From Bacteroidota bacterium (lineage in GTDB: Bacteria; Bacteroidota; Kryptoniia; Kryptoniales; JAKASW01), in the NCBI GenBank assembly GCA_021796055.1, contig JAJYOS010000391.1, positions 1-6,468 on the forward strand: 6,468 nt of DNA, given 5' to 3'. Shown one piece after another: positions 1 through 6,104 of this stretch (position 1 is the first letter of the stretch; each line of letters begins with the position of its first letter). Position numbers and translations under genes: made by a program. Under the pieces are notes generated by a model that was not told the DNA's origin, did no database searches, and saw only the letters and a list, made by a program, of their open reading frames with translations.

Positions 1-876
1 AAGCTTACCCTCGTTAGCGATATACAGAGGATCGAGCCCGAGAAGCTCACAGGCTCCCTTGACATCATCGGGAATCGGGATAGCTTCTTCGTCGACAATC
101 AATCCCAGTCCCGACTGTTGGGCTAATTCGTTGAGCGACGTTGCTACACCTCCGCGTGTTGGATCGCGGAGAGCGTGAATTTCACCGCCTGCATTGAGCA
201 TCCCGTCAACCAGACCGTTCAACGGCGCAGTATCGCTTTTTATGACGGTCTCGAAATCCAGCCCCTCCCGGACTGACATTATGGCAATACCATGCAGCCC
301 TATCTCACCGCTCACTATAATCTTGTCTCCAGCTTGTATTCTTTTAGGACCTATTTCGACGCCGCCAGCGACCAATCCGACACCCGATGTATTTATGAAA
401 AGTTTGTCGCCCTTCCCGCGATCCACCACTTTGGTGTCGCCGGTGACGAGAAGCACACCCGCCTTCTGGGCGGCCTCTTTCATCGAGAGAACGATCTTCC
501 AGAGATCTTCTACGGGCAGGCCTTCTTCGATTATGAATCCGGCAGACAGATAAAGTGGCTTTGCCCCGCACATCGCAATATCGTTCACGGTACCGTTCAC
601 TGCCAGTTCACCTATGTTTCCGCCCGGGAAGAAGATGGGATTAACCACATACGAATCGGTCGAGAAGGCGACTTTCTCTTCGCCGATCGTGAAGACCGCC
701 CCGTCATGCAGCTGATCGAGGAGCTCGTTCCTGAACTGAGGAAGAAACATTTCCTCGATCAGCTGATGAGTCATTTTCCCGCCGCTGCCATGGGCCAGGA
801 GAATATTGGCATAATCCGACTTCGGTATCGGGCAGGCAAAGCCGTTGTCGAGATTCAATGATTGTTTATTTTCCAT
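1..876 (-). CDS. hypE: HypE, hydrogenase maturation carbamoyl dehydratase (3' end outside window)
   Basis: HypE is an AIR-synthetase-like ATPase. It accepts a carbamoyl group from HypF on its C-terminal cysteine and dehydrates it to a thiocyanate, the source of the cyanide ligands of the [NiFe] centre. The frame is open through 292 codons from ATG at 876 to base 1, so the protein is truncated by the window edge. The missing part should be about 40-50 residues, including the terminal PRIC-type cysteine tail. Visible family motifs are HGSGGK (29-34), [10 protein letters not shown] (71-80), [14 protein letters not shown] (89-102), VTGDTKVV (144-151), RDPTRGG (237-243) and [10 protein letters not shown] (282-291). 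ATG 876 is preceded by GAAGGA, and an in-frame stop lies a short distance upstream, so the start cannot move far. It is the last visible gene of the hyp operon and follows hypD, with a possible small ORF in between that ends 5 bases before this ATG. Confidence 0.97.
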   Translation of the reverse strand, partial: MENKQSLNLDNGFACPIPKSDYANILLAHGSGGKMTHQLIEEMFLPQFRNELLDQLHDGAVFTIGEEKVAFSTDSYVVNPIFFPGGNIGELAVNGTVNDIAMCGAKPLYLSAGFIIEEGLPVEDLWKIVLSMKEAAQKAGVLLVTGDTKVVDRGKGDKLFINTSGVGLVAGGVEIGPKRIQAGDKIIVSGEIGLHGIAIMSVREGLDFETVIKSDTAPLNGLVDGMLNAGGEIHALRDPTRGGVATSLNELAQQSGLGLIVDEEAIPIPDDVKGACELLGLDPLYIANEGKL

Positions 877-881
877 GTTCG

Positions 882-1016
882 TTATCCTTCGTAACCCCGG
901 TCAAGTGCAAAATTAAGCAGCAGTTTCGTTTCCTCGCAGGACTTGACGACCCCCCCTTCATCTGACCGCTTCTCCCGCAATTCCGCGAAATTTTCCGTAA
1001 TGGTAATATGCTGCAC
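882..1016 (-). CDS. Candidate small protein of 44 residues between hypD and hypE
   Basis: I do not recognise this product. The frame starts with GTG at 1016, inside the 3' end of hypD in another frame, and ends with TAA at 884-882, only 5 bases before the hypE ATG. It has a Shine-Dalgarno (GAGGGAG, with GAGG 6 bases before the GTG). The peptide begins [17 protein letters not shown] and ends [16 protein letters not shown]. It is charged and amphipathic, with one cysteine (residue 27), no signal peptide and no membrane segment. The first 59 bases overlap hypD; the rest fills the 81-base hypD-hypE gap, and the hypE Shine-Dalgarno lies at its 3' end, which would suit translational coupling. A frame this short can stay open by chance, and the overlapping part is constrained by hypD. 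The support is the start signal, the fit to the gap and the protein-like composition after hypD ends. Confidence 0.4.
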   Translation of the reverse strand: MQHITITENFAELREKRSDEGGVVKSCEETKLLLNFALDRGYEG

Positions 1017-2070
1017 ATGCTCCCTCGGATGACACCATCGGTGCACCGAGCGGATGCTCCGGCCTGCAGTCTCTGCCGAACGCAGCGCACTCGTGCGGCT
1101 TCTTCAAGCCCTGCATGATCTTTCCGGCTATGCACACCGGAGATTCCTGCGTTTCAATTCCAGCGACATCGAAGATCTTCTCAGCATCGTGTTCGGCAAA
1201 CTCAGGCTTCAATCCCCAGCCACTCTTTGGTATCATTCCGATGCCGCGCCACTTTCTATCGACAACTTCGAACACTTCAGACAGGAGCCTCTTGGCCGTG
1301 ATGTTCCCTTCCCTTAGGACGGCACGTGAGTATTGGTTTTCCACATCGACTCGCCCTTCCTCGAGTTGTCTGACAGCCATGTAAATTCCCTGGAGGATAT
1401 CAACCGGCTCGAAACCGGTGACCACTATGGGCGATCTGTATTTTTCCGCTATCGGGAAATAATCTTCAAATCCCATGACCGTACAAACATGGCCGGCAGC
1501 AAGGAACGCCTGAACAAGATGCGAAGGAGAGGAGAGAATTGCCTCCACAGCCGGAGGAACGAGAACATGAGAGGTAAGAACGGAGAAGTTTTTCACTCCG
1601 AGTTCTCTCGCTTGCCAGACTGCCATGGCGTTTGCCGGTGCGGTCGTCTCGAACCCGACTGCGAAGAATACGACTCTTTTTGCCGGGTTCTCTCGGGCAA
1701 TTTTCAGTGCATCGAGAGGAGAATAGACAATTCGGACATCGCCGCCTTCGGACTTGACTGTCAGCAGGTCCTTTGCGGATCCCGGCACCCTCAGCATGTC
1801 TCCGAAGGAGGTGAAAACAACTTCCTTGCGCGCTGCAATCGAGATTGCCTTATCGATAATTTCCAGGGGCGTGACGCACACCGGGCATCCGGGCCCGTGT
1901 ACAAGCGTGATCTCATCAGGAAGCAATTGGTCGATCCCGAATTTAACTATCGCGTGAGTCTGGCCTCCGCAAATCTCCATCATCGTCCACTCGCGCGTGG
2001 TTATGCTGCGTATCGATTCTGCATACTTCTTCGCGGTCGCGGCGTTTCTGTATTCATCGATGTACTTCAT
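958..2070 (-). CDS. hypD: HypD, Fe-S scaffold for Fe(CN)2CO assembly
   Basis: HypD is a [4Fe-4S] protein that forms a complex with HypC. On it the iron of the hydrogenase active site receives two cyanides and one CO. The product is 370 residues, normal for the family, and starts MKYIDEYRN as HypD proteins do. Signature motifs are CGGQTH (34-39, Cys34), GPGCPVC (59-65, Cys62 and Cys65, a thioredoxin-like redox pair) and GFETTAPA (139-146). The C-terminal cysteines 313, 328, 335 and 352 lie in the conserved ECxxFGxxC and MVSSEGAC context and are the probable cluster ligands. The gene starts 48 bases after hypF, in the same frame as hypF. Unusually, no Shine-Dalgarno precedes its ATG: the preceding bases are AAAAGCTAAACGCC. 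Translation may depend on coupling to hypF. Confidence 0.98.
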   Translation of the reverse strand: MKYIDEYRNAATAKKYAESIRSITTREWTMMEICGGQTHAIVKFGIDQLLPDEITLVHGPGCPVCVTPLEIIDKAISIAARKEVVFTSFGDMLRVPGSAKDLLTVKSEGGDVRIVYSPLDALKIARENPAKRVVFFAVGFETTAPANAMAVWQARELGVKNFSVLTSHVLVPPAVEAILSSPSHLVQAFLAAGHVCTVMGFEDYFPIAEKYRSPIVVTGFEPVDILQGIYMAVRQLEEGRVDVENQYSRAVLREGNITAKRLLSEVFEVVDRKWRGIGMIPKSGWGLKPEFAEHDAEKIFDVAGIETQESPVCIAGKIMQGLKKPHECAAFGRDCRPEHPLGAPMVSSEGACAAYYHYGKFRGIAGEAVR

Positions 2071-2077
2071 GGCGTTT

Positions 2078-2108
2078 AGCTTTTGGCCGTCAGCTCTCGG
2101 CTGAAGCT
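2078..2108 (-). repeat. Imperfect hairpin in the hypF-hypD spacer
   Basis: On the plus strand, agctt (2078-2082) pairs with aagct (2104-2108), and cagc (2091-2094) pairs with gctg (2100-2103). This gives a 9-bp stem with an 8-base bulge on one side and a 5-base loop. It occupies most of the 48-base spacer between the hypF stop and the hypD start. There is no T-tract, so it is not an intrinsic terminator. It may affect mRNA stability or hypD translation, or be part of a dispersed short repeat. Confidence 0.4.
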
Positions 2109-2118
2109 CTTCCCTTTC

Positions 2119-4572
2119 TTACCTGTAATTTCCGGCCTCTGAGTTCCGGATCCTGACTTCTTGGTTATCATTTCCAACTTCTTCTTTCCCGCTTTTATCA
2201 TTCCGCTCACCCGGCTTTCTCAGCCTTTGTAGGGCTACAAACATCTGTCCCAACGAGATTCCTCCATCATTCGTCGGCACTCGCTGGTGCCAATAAGCCC
2301 TGAACCCATTTCTACCCAGCTCTTTTACGACACGTTCGGTCAGGTATTTGTTCTGGAAACATCCGCCGCTGAGCACAACTCTGTCTATGCCTGCATGTTT
2401 TGCAACGTCAACCGCAATTTCGCACAGCGTGTTGTGAAACCTGGCGGAAATCACTCCAGAGGACACATGCGCCGAAAGGTCCGCAAGAATCGCAATGAAC
2501 GCCGGTTCCCAATTCACGATATGGGCAGGTTCAAAATATCTCCTGTCTCCTGACTCCGGCCTGGTTTCTCCAACTATCTCAAATTCATACGACTCGCCGG
2601 TATCCACCCCTTTGAGCTCAAACTCGAGCTCCATGGCCGCCTGTCCTTCAAAGTTGACGACCTGTCGGATTCCCACCAGGGATGCTACCGCATCGAAAAG
2701 CCGCCCGGCGCTTGATGTCAAAGGCGAATTCACCCCTCCGCCAAGCATCTTCCTCAGAACCAGAAGCGAGCGTGAATCAAAGGCAGCAACCGGTGCGATG
2801 CCTTTCATCTCAAAAACTGCGTCTCCAAGAATTTCGTAGAGCGCACCAAGCGCAGTCCGACGCGGCTCCTTTATCGAGGCATTTCCACCAGGCAGCCTGA
2901 ATGTCCGGAACGCAGCTGCCCTGTCGTATGTTTTTCCATCTGTCACCAGAAACTCACCGCCCCATATCGTGCCATCCTCACCGTAACCGGTTCCATCCCA
3001 CGAAATGCCCAACACCTCGCCGTCGAGACCGTTCTCGGCCATGCACGATGCGACATGAGCAAAATGATGCTGAACCCCAAAAGAAGACAATGAATCCCGT
3101 GAAGCTGACAGTCTATGCGCAAACCGGGAAGACAGATAATCAGGATGCAAATCATGAACAATCAGAGAGGGAGACGCTTCGTACAATTTTTGAAAATCCT
3201 TCGTCGTTTTCTCAAACGCCTGAAATGCTTCATGAGTCGATAAGTCGCCGATGTGCTGGCTTACGACAATATTCCTCCCTGAATTCATCGCAATCGAGTT
3301 CTTCAAATGCCCTCCCGTAGTGAGGACAATTTGGGATTCAAGGTCGCTGGTGGCTGAACTTAGTTCGATGGGAAATGGAGCAAATCCGCGGGCGCGACGG
3401 ATAATTTGGGGCCTGCCAGCCATCACCCGGATCACGGAATCATCGACCTGCCGCTCGATCGGTCTGTCGTGCACGAGCAAGAAATCTGCGATCCCTCCTA
3501 ATTTCTTCAACGCATCATGTTCGTCGATGCAGATCGGCTCGTCAGTAATATTCCCGCTTGTCGCGACGATTGGGAAATTCAGTTCGTGCATCAGGATATG
3601 ATGGAGCGGCGAATATGGAAGCATCACACCGAAATACGGATTGCGGGGAGCTACAGACTCATAGTTTGCGGGGCTTTCACTCCTTCGCAAGATCAGGACG
3701 ATCGGTGACTCAGGAGACAGAAGCAGCCGTCCCTCAGGCTCCGATATTTCGCAATCTCGTTCGACTTGTTCAAGCGATGGGTACATCAGGGCGAACGGTT
3801 TCTCTTCGCGATGCTTGCGAGCACGGAGACGCTTCACTGCATCTTCATTCCGTGCGTCGACGAGGAGCTGAAATCCTCCGATCCCTTTCATCGCCACGAT
3901 CTTCCCGGCACGGATGGCCTCCGCCGCCTTCGTTATCGCCGCATCCCGCATCTCCAAGACTTCTCCGGAACTCTCCCACAATTCGAGATGCGGACCGCAA
4001 GAGGGACACGCATTCGGCTGCGCATGGAACCTGCGATTTGAGGGATCTATGTACTCTGCCCTGCACTCATCGCACATCTCGAATGCCGACATGGTCGTGT
4101 TCGGCCTGTCATAAGGCAATCCTCTCATTATGCTGAAACGCGGACCGCAATTTGTACAGTTGGTGAACGGGTAAAGATATCTTCTGTCGGACGGATCGAA
4201 TATCTCGGCAGTGCATACGGGGCAGGTGGCAATATCAGGCAGCACGATCGCGCTTTTTTCGCCGCCGGAATCACTCTCTTTTATTTCAAACCGAGTGTAT
4301 CCGACCGGATCAAGAACCGAGCTCTCGAATCCCTGGATGTAAGCGCGTGCCGGTTTCTCCCTTTGGAGACGAGATACGAACATATCAAGTGCCGGAGGTT
4401 CGCCTTCCACTTCGACGAATACGCCTTGTGATGAATTAAGGACCCACCCGTTAAGTCCCATTTCTCCAGCGAGCCTGTAAACAAACGGCCTGAATCCCAC
4501 TCCCTGCACGGCCCCATGGATGGAAATGCGAAGCCGGGCAACCGGAGTTCTTATGTCCTGGCGAACAGCCAA
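2119..4572 (-). CDS. hypF: HypF, carbamoyltransferase for hydrogenase cyanide ligands
   Basis: HypF hydrolyses carbamoyl phosphate, activates the carbamate as carbamoyl-AMP and transfers it to the HypE C-terminal cysteine. From the TTG at 4572 the product is 817 residues. The domains are in the usual order: acylphosphatase (GAVQGVGFR at 20-28, Asn46); paired zinc fingers with CxxC at 117/120, 139/142, 167/170 and 189/192; a YrdC-like nucleotide-binding domain (KGIGGFQLL at 229-237, ATSGN near 340); and a Kae1-like domain (HHFAH 502-506, LSGGCFQN 734-741, TNDGG 767-771). I chose TTG 4572 because AAAGGAG (4587-4581) sits 8 bases before it. An ATG at 4608 is in frame and would give 829 residues, but it has no good Shine-Dalgarno and a larger overlap with hypB. 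About 33 residues after LQRL, rich in Lys, Glu, Arg and Asn, lie beyond the usual end of the family and look repeat-derived. Confidence 0.97.
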   Translation of the reverse strand: MAVRQDIRTPVARLRISIHGAVQGVGFRPFVYRLAGEMGLNGWVLNSSQGVFVEVEGEPPALDMFVSRLQREKPARAYIQGFESSVLDPVGYTRFEIKESDSGGEKSAIVLPDIATCPVCTAEIFDPSDRRYLYPFTNCTNCGPRFSIMRGLPYDRPNTTMSAFEMCDECRAEYIDPSNRRFHAQPNACPSCGPHLELWESSGEVLEMRDAAITKAAEAIRAGKIVAMKGIGGFQLLVDARNEDAVKRLRARKHREEKPFALMYPSLEQVERDCEISEPEGRLLLSPESPIVLILRRSESPANYESVAPRNPYFGVMLPYSPLHHILMHELNFPIVATSGNITDEPICIDEHDALKKLGGIADFLLVHDRPIERQVDDSVIRVMAGRPQIIRRARGFAPFPIELSSATSDLESQIVLTTGGHLKNSIAMNSGRNIVVSQHIGDLSTHEAFQAFEKTTKDFQKLYEASPSLIVHDLHPDYLSSRFAHRLSASRDSLSSFGVQHHFAHVASCMAENGLDGEVLGISWDGTGYGEDGTIWGGEFLVTDGKTYDRAAAFRTFRLPGGNASIKEPRRTALGALYEILGDAVFEMKGIAPVAAFDSRSLLVLRKMLGGGVNSPLTSSAGRLFDAVASLVGIRQVVNFEGQAAMELEFELKGVDTGESYEFEIVGETRPESGDRRYFEPAHIVNWEPAFIAILADLSAHVSSGVISARFHNTLCEIAVDVAKHAGIDRVVLSGGCFQNKYLTERVVKELGRNGFRAYWHQRVPTNDGGISLGQMFVALQRLRKPGERNDKSGKEEVGNDNQEVRIRNSEAGNYR
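2122..2165. repeat. Dispersed-repeat-like sequence encoding the HypF C-terminal tail
   Basis: The stretch just inside the hypF 3' end is built from near-repeated AAGAAGT, AGTCAGGATC and CCGGAA words and encodes a tail ending EVRIRNSEAGNYR. Tails of this type resemble short degenerate intergenic repeats that I recall from several environmental bacterial assemblies. Only one copy is visible here, so the repeat assignment is inference from its appearance and from its position after the conserved HypF domain. Confidence 0.3.
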
Positions 4573-5195
4573 TCCGACCACTCCTTTATTCCGGAACCTG
4601 TCGTACATGATACTTCGAAGACTGCCAGATTCGGATTAATCTGGAGAGCGTTCTTTTTCAATTCTGCGAGATTGCAGTTAAGGTAAGGAAGGAGGTCGAT
4701 CTTGTTTATGATCAAGACCGACGCATTGCGGAACATCGCCGGGTATTTCAGCGGCTTGTCGTCTCCCTCAGTTGTGCTGGCAACGACGACCTTCATCGCC
4801 TCACCGAGATCATAACCCGCGGGACAGACTAGGTTACCTACGTTCTCGATCACAAGTAGATTCACTCCGTCGAGTTCAAGCCTGGAGACTGCGTCCTGGA
4901 CGAGCTTCGCATCGAGATGACAACCACCATTGGTCACTAGCTGAACGACGGGGACATCAAACTTTGCAACCCGCTGCGCGTCGAGGTCTGTTTGCACGTC
5001 GCCTTCAATCACTGCGATCTTTATCTTCCCTTTCAGACTCTCGATCGTTTTTTCAAGAAGGCTCGTCTTTCCGGAGCCCGGTGAGCTGACAAGATTGATT
5101 ACAAAAGTAGCGCTCTTCCTGAACAGTTCCCTGTTCTGCTCCGCAAGCTCGTCGTTTTTCTCCAGGACTTTTCGTTCGATGGTTACAATGGCCAT
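4551..5195 (-). CDS. hypB: HypB, GTPase for nickel insertion into hydrogenase
   Basis: HypB is a SIMIBI-class, metal-regulated GTPase that works with HypA to deliver nickel to the hydrogenase large subunit. The 214-residue protein has a P-loop SPGSGKT (38-44), EGDVQTD (64-70), the metal-site pair Cys92-His93 in GGCHLDA, ENVGNLVCPAGYDLGE (117-132, with Cys124) and the guanine-specificity motif NKID (164-167), followed by SCTTGSG (196-202). The N-terminus lacks both the CxxCGC-type high-affinity nickel motif and a histidine-rich stretch found in some HypB proteins, so this is the short form with only the G-domain metal site. ATG 5195 is preceded by AAAGGAG at good spacing. The 3' end overlaps the start of hypF, and a 94-base gap separates it from hypA. 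Confidence 0.98.
   Translation of the reverse strand: MAIVTIERKVLEKNDELAEQNRELFRKSATFVINLVSSPGSGKTSLLEKTIESLKGKIKIAVIEGDVQTDLDAQRVAKFDVPVVQLVTNGGCHLDAKLVQDAVSRLELDGVNLLVIENVGNLVCPAGYDLGEAMKVVVASTTEGDDKPLKYPAMFRNASVLIINKIDLLPYLNCNLAELKKNALQINPNLAVFEVSCTTGSGIKEWSDWLFART
4581..4587 (-). promoter_or_regulatory. Ribosome binding site that favours a TTG start for hypF
   Basis: The sequence AAAGGAG, read on the minus strand from 4587 to 4581 and inside the 3' end of hypB, is followed by 8 bases and then TTG at 4572, in the hypF frame. The upstream ATG (4608) and GTG (4581) have only weak purine matches at workable spacing. The TTG start leaves about ten residues before the conserved RLRISIHG strand of the acylphosphatase domain. 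Confidence 0.5.
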
Positions 5196-5205
5196 ACTTC
5201 TCCTT

Positions 5206-5271
5206 TCACTTATTACCGGCTCCCTTCAATAAGAGACAAGCCACGATCGTTCCGATTTGCGACTCCGCCAC
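5206..5271 (-). CDS. Candidate 21-residue ORF between hypA and hypB, in frame with hypA
   Basis: I do not recognise this product. The frame starts at GTG 5271, with GAGG 7 bases upstream, and ends at TGA 5208-5206 just before the hypB Shine-Dalgarno. The predicted peptide is MAESQIGTIVACLLLKGAGN plus a final Lys: a short hydrophobic core followed by a basic end. It is in the same frame as hypA, and the codons between the hypA TAG and this GTG are also open. It could therefore be a separate leader-like peptide, a remnant of a longer HypA, or a chance frame. HypA already has its normal length without it, and 66 bases is too short for coding statistics to decide. Confidence 0.22.
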   Translation of the reverse strand: MAESQIGTIVACLLLKGAGNK

Positions 5272-5289
5272 TTCGCTCCCTCTCTCTTT

Positions 5290-5634
5290 CTAGACATCAA
5301 TTTCAATTTCTACAACCTGAAGTTCGTTTCCTGAGATTACCTCAACGTTTGGGTTTTCACAGCCCGGACATTGGAATATGAAGTTTCCGACGGTGGAGTC
5401 TTTGCCGCAGTCGAAGCAGTGAACGATGATTGGCATCTTCTCAATCTTTAGTTTTGCGTCTTCCATCGCCGTCCCCTTTGCTATCGCTGTAAAACAGAAT
5501 TGGAGAGATTCCGGGACGACGCCGGCGAGTTCGCCCACTTTGATCTTCACGCTTCTGAGCTTCTTCCCTCTATTTATGATAAGAGATTCCCCGGCAATTT
5601 CAAATACATTCTCGGCGATGGATAGCTCATGCAT
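5290..5634 (-). CDS. hypA: HypA, nickel metallochaperone for hydrogenase maturation
   Basis: HypA binds Ni(II) and, with HypB, hands it to the hydrogenase large subunit. The 114-residue product begins MHELSIAEN, with His2 as the conserved nickel ligand. Its zinc site is formed by two CxxC pairs: Cys73/Cys76 (HCFDC) and Cys89/Cys92 (QCPGC). I use ATG 5634 rather than an upstream in-frame ATG at 5733, because HypA proteins start with MHELS and the nickel site needs the amino-terminal Met-His. The length is typical. The gene overlaps the end of hypC by 8 bases, which implies translational coupling. The stop is TAG, and the frame stays open for 27 more codons beyond it. Confidence 0.97.
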   Translation of the reverse strand: MHELSIAENVFEIAGESLIINRGKKLRSVKIKVGELAGVVPESLQFCFTAIAKGTAMEDAKLKIEKMPIIVHCFDCGKDSTVGNFIFQCPGCENPNVEVISGNELQVVEIEIDV

Positions 5635-5908
5635 CTTCCATTCCCGCTTCTGCAGTTCCCGGGCCTGCTGTCGATTCCCGCGGAGACCCTCCTTGCTCAA
5701 AACATTTAAGAACCTCCCCGGCTTCTTCCTCATTCAGAATGCTGATAGCAAAACCGACGTGGACGATGACATAGTCTCCGACTTTCACCTCCGGGACATA
5801 AGCAAGACAGACCTCCTTTGATATGCCTCCAAAGTCGACCTTACCCATGGTCAGGCTTCTCGGTTCCTCATCTATCCTTGTAACTCTGCCGGGAATTCCA
5901 AGACACAT
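5627..5908 (-). CDS. hypC: HypC, hydrogenase maturation chaperone
   Basis: HypC is a small OB-fold chaperone that joins HypD during Fe(CN)2CO assembly and then carries the iron group to the hydrogenase large-subunit precursor through its amino-terminal cysteine. The 93-residue product begins MCLGIPGRV, giving the essential Cys2, and has VGDYVIVHVGFAI at 43-55, both diagnostic. The start at 5908 is preceded by AGGAGG with 5-base spacing, the strongest ribosome binding site of the operon. The last 20 or so residues (Gly-, Ser-, Pro-, Glu- and Ala-rich, ending EAGMEDA) extend past the conserved fold and overlap the start of hypA. It is the first hyp gene of the operon. Confidence 0.97.
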   Translation of the reverse strand: MCLGIPGRVTRIDEEPRSLTMGKVDFGGISKEVCLAYVPEVKVGDYVIVHVGFAISILNEEEAGEVLKCFEQGGSPRESTAGPGTAEAGMEDA

Positions 5909-5995
5909 CGCTTCCTCCTCACCAACATTTTCTAAACTTTCAGTGGGCGTTCCGAATCATTGCTTGAGTTCAGGTATGACGCCATCCATCATATG

Positions 5996-6009
5996 GCAAT
6001 GACTATGCC
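5996..6009 (-). promoter_or_regulatory. Candidate sigma-54 (-24/-12) promoter for the hyp operon
   Basis: On the minus strand the sequence CGGCATAGTCATTGCC has GG (6009-6008) and GC (5997-5996) separated by exactly 10 bases. It matches the -24/-12 consensus TGGCAC-N5-TTGC at GGCA and at all four bases of TTGC. Transcription would start near 5985, leaving a leader of about 77 bases before hypC. Sigma-54 control of hyp operons is known in Escherichia coli (FhlA-dependent). I found no better -35/-10 pair, but such a short motif can occur by chance. Confidence 0.4.
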
Positions 6010-6031
6010 GGGAGAATTCGCTCAAAACATC

Positions 6032-6051
6032 AAAAATTCCGGCAATCGCCG
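6032..6051 (-). terminator. Weak terminator-like hairpin after the RNA methyltransferase gene
   Basis: On the minus strand, CGGC-GATT-GCCG (6051-6040) is followed by GAATTTTT (T-tract 6036-6032). The stem is only 4 bp plus a possible G-U pair, so termination would be partial at best. It sits between the methyltransferase stop and the proposed hyp promoter, where a terminator is expected. Confidence 0.2.
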
Positions 6052-6079
6052 ATGAAACGGAGGCAGAGCGCCTCACGCT

Positions 6080-6104
6080 GACTATCCGAACCGCAGGGAT
6101 AGCC
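6080..6104. repeat. Inverted repeat upstream of hypC, possible activator site
   Basis: CTATCC (6082-6087) and GGATAG (6097-6102) form a perfect 6-bp inverted repeat with a 9-base spacer. It extends to 8 bp if one G-T pair is allowed. No T-tract follows, so it is not a terminator. Its centre is about 107 bases upstream of the start site predicted from the sigma-54 motif, the usual distance for an enhancer bound by an NtrC-family activator. It does not match the FhlA site that I know. Confidence 0.3.

Noticed and set aside
292..861. Plus-strand open frame of 189 codons opposite hypE
   Set aside because: It is antisense to a strongly recognised hypE, has no family motifs and no good start signal. 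It is a shadow of codon bias in hypE.
900..947. Inverted repeat GTCAAGT/ACTTGAC between hypD and hypE as a terminator or attenuator
   Set aside because: The arms are only 7 bp with a loop of about 34 bases and no T-tract, and lie within an operon. It is likely chance.
1333..2079. Plus-strand open frame of 248 codons opposite hypD
   Set aside because: It lies entirely antisense to hypD, with no recognisable domain and a composition (many Arg, Cys, His) typical of shadow frames.
3558..4136. Plus-strand open frame of 192 codons opposite hypF
   Set aside because: It is antisense to the zinc-finger and YrdC region of HypF. Its Arg-, Ser- and His-rich low-complexity composition shows no domain.
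5243..5250. Palindrome ACGATCGT in the hypA-hypB gap as an operator
   Set aside because: It is 8 bp, single-copy and inside an operon, with no promoter nearby. This is expected by chance in a sequence of this length.
5635..5733. Amino-terminal extension of HypA from an upstream ATG at 5733
   Set aside because: The extension overlaps hypC and would bury the MHELS start whose His2 binds nickel. The family starts at 5634.
5932..6055. Plus-strand small frame ending PGEFAQNIKNSGNRR as a gene
   Set aside because: It is in exact complementary register to the minus-strand frame, so its openness is not independent, and no Shine-Dalgarno was seen before its ATG codons.
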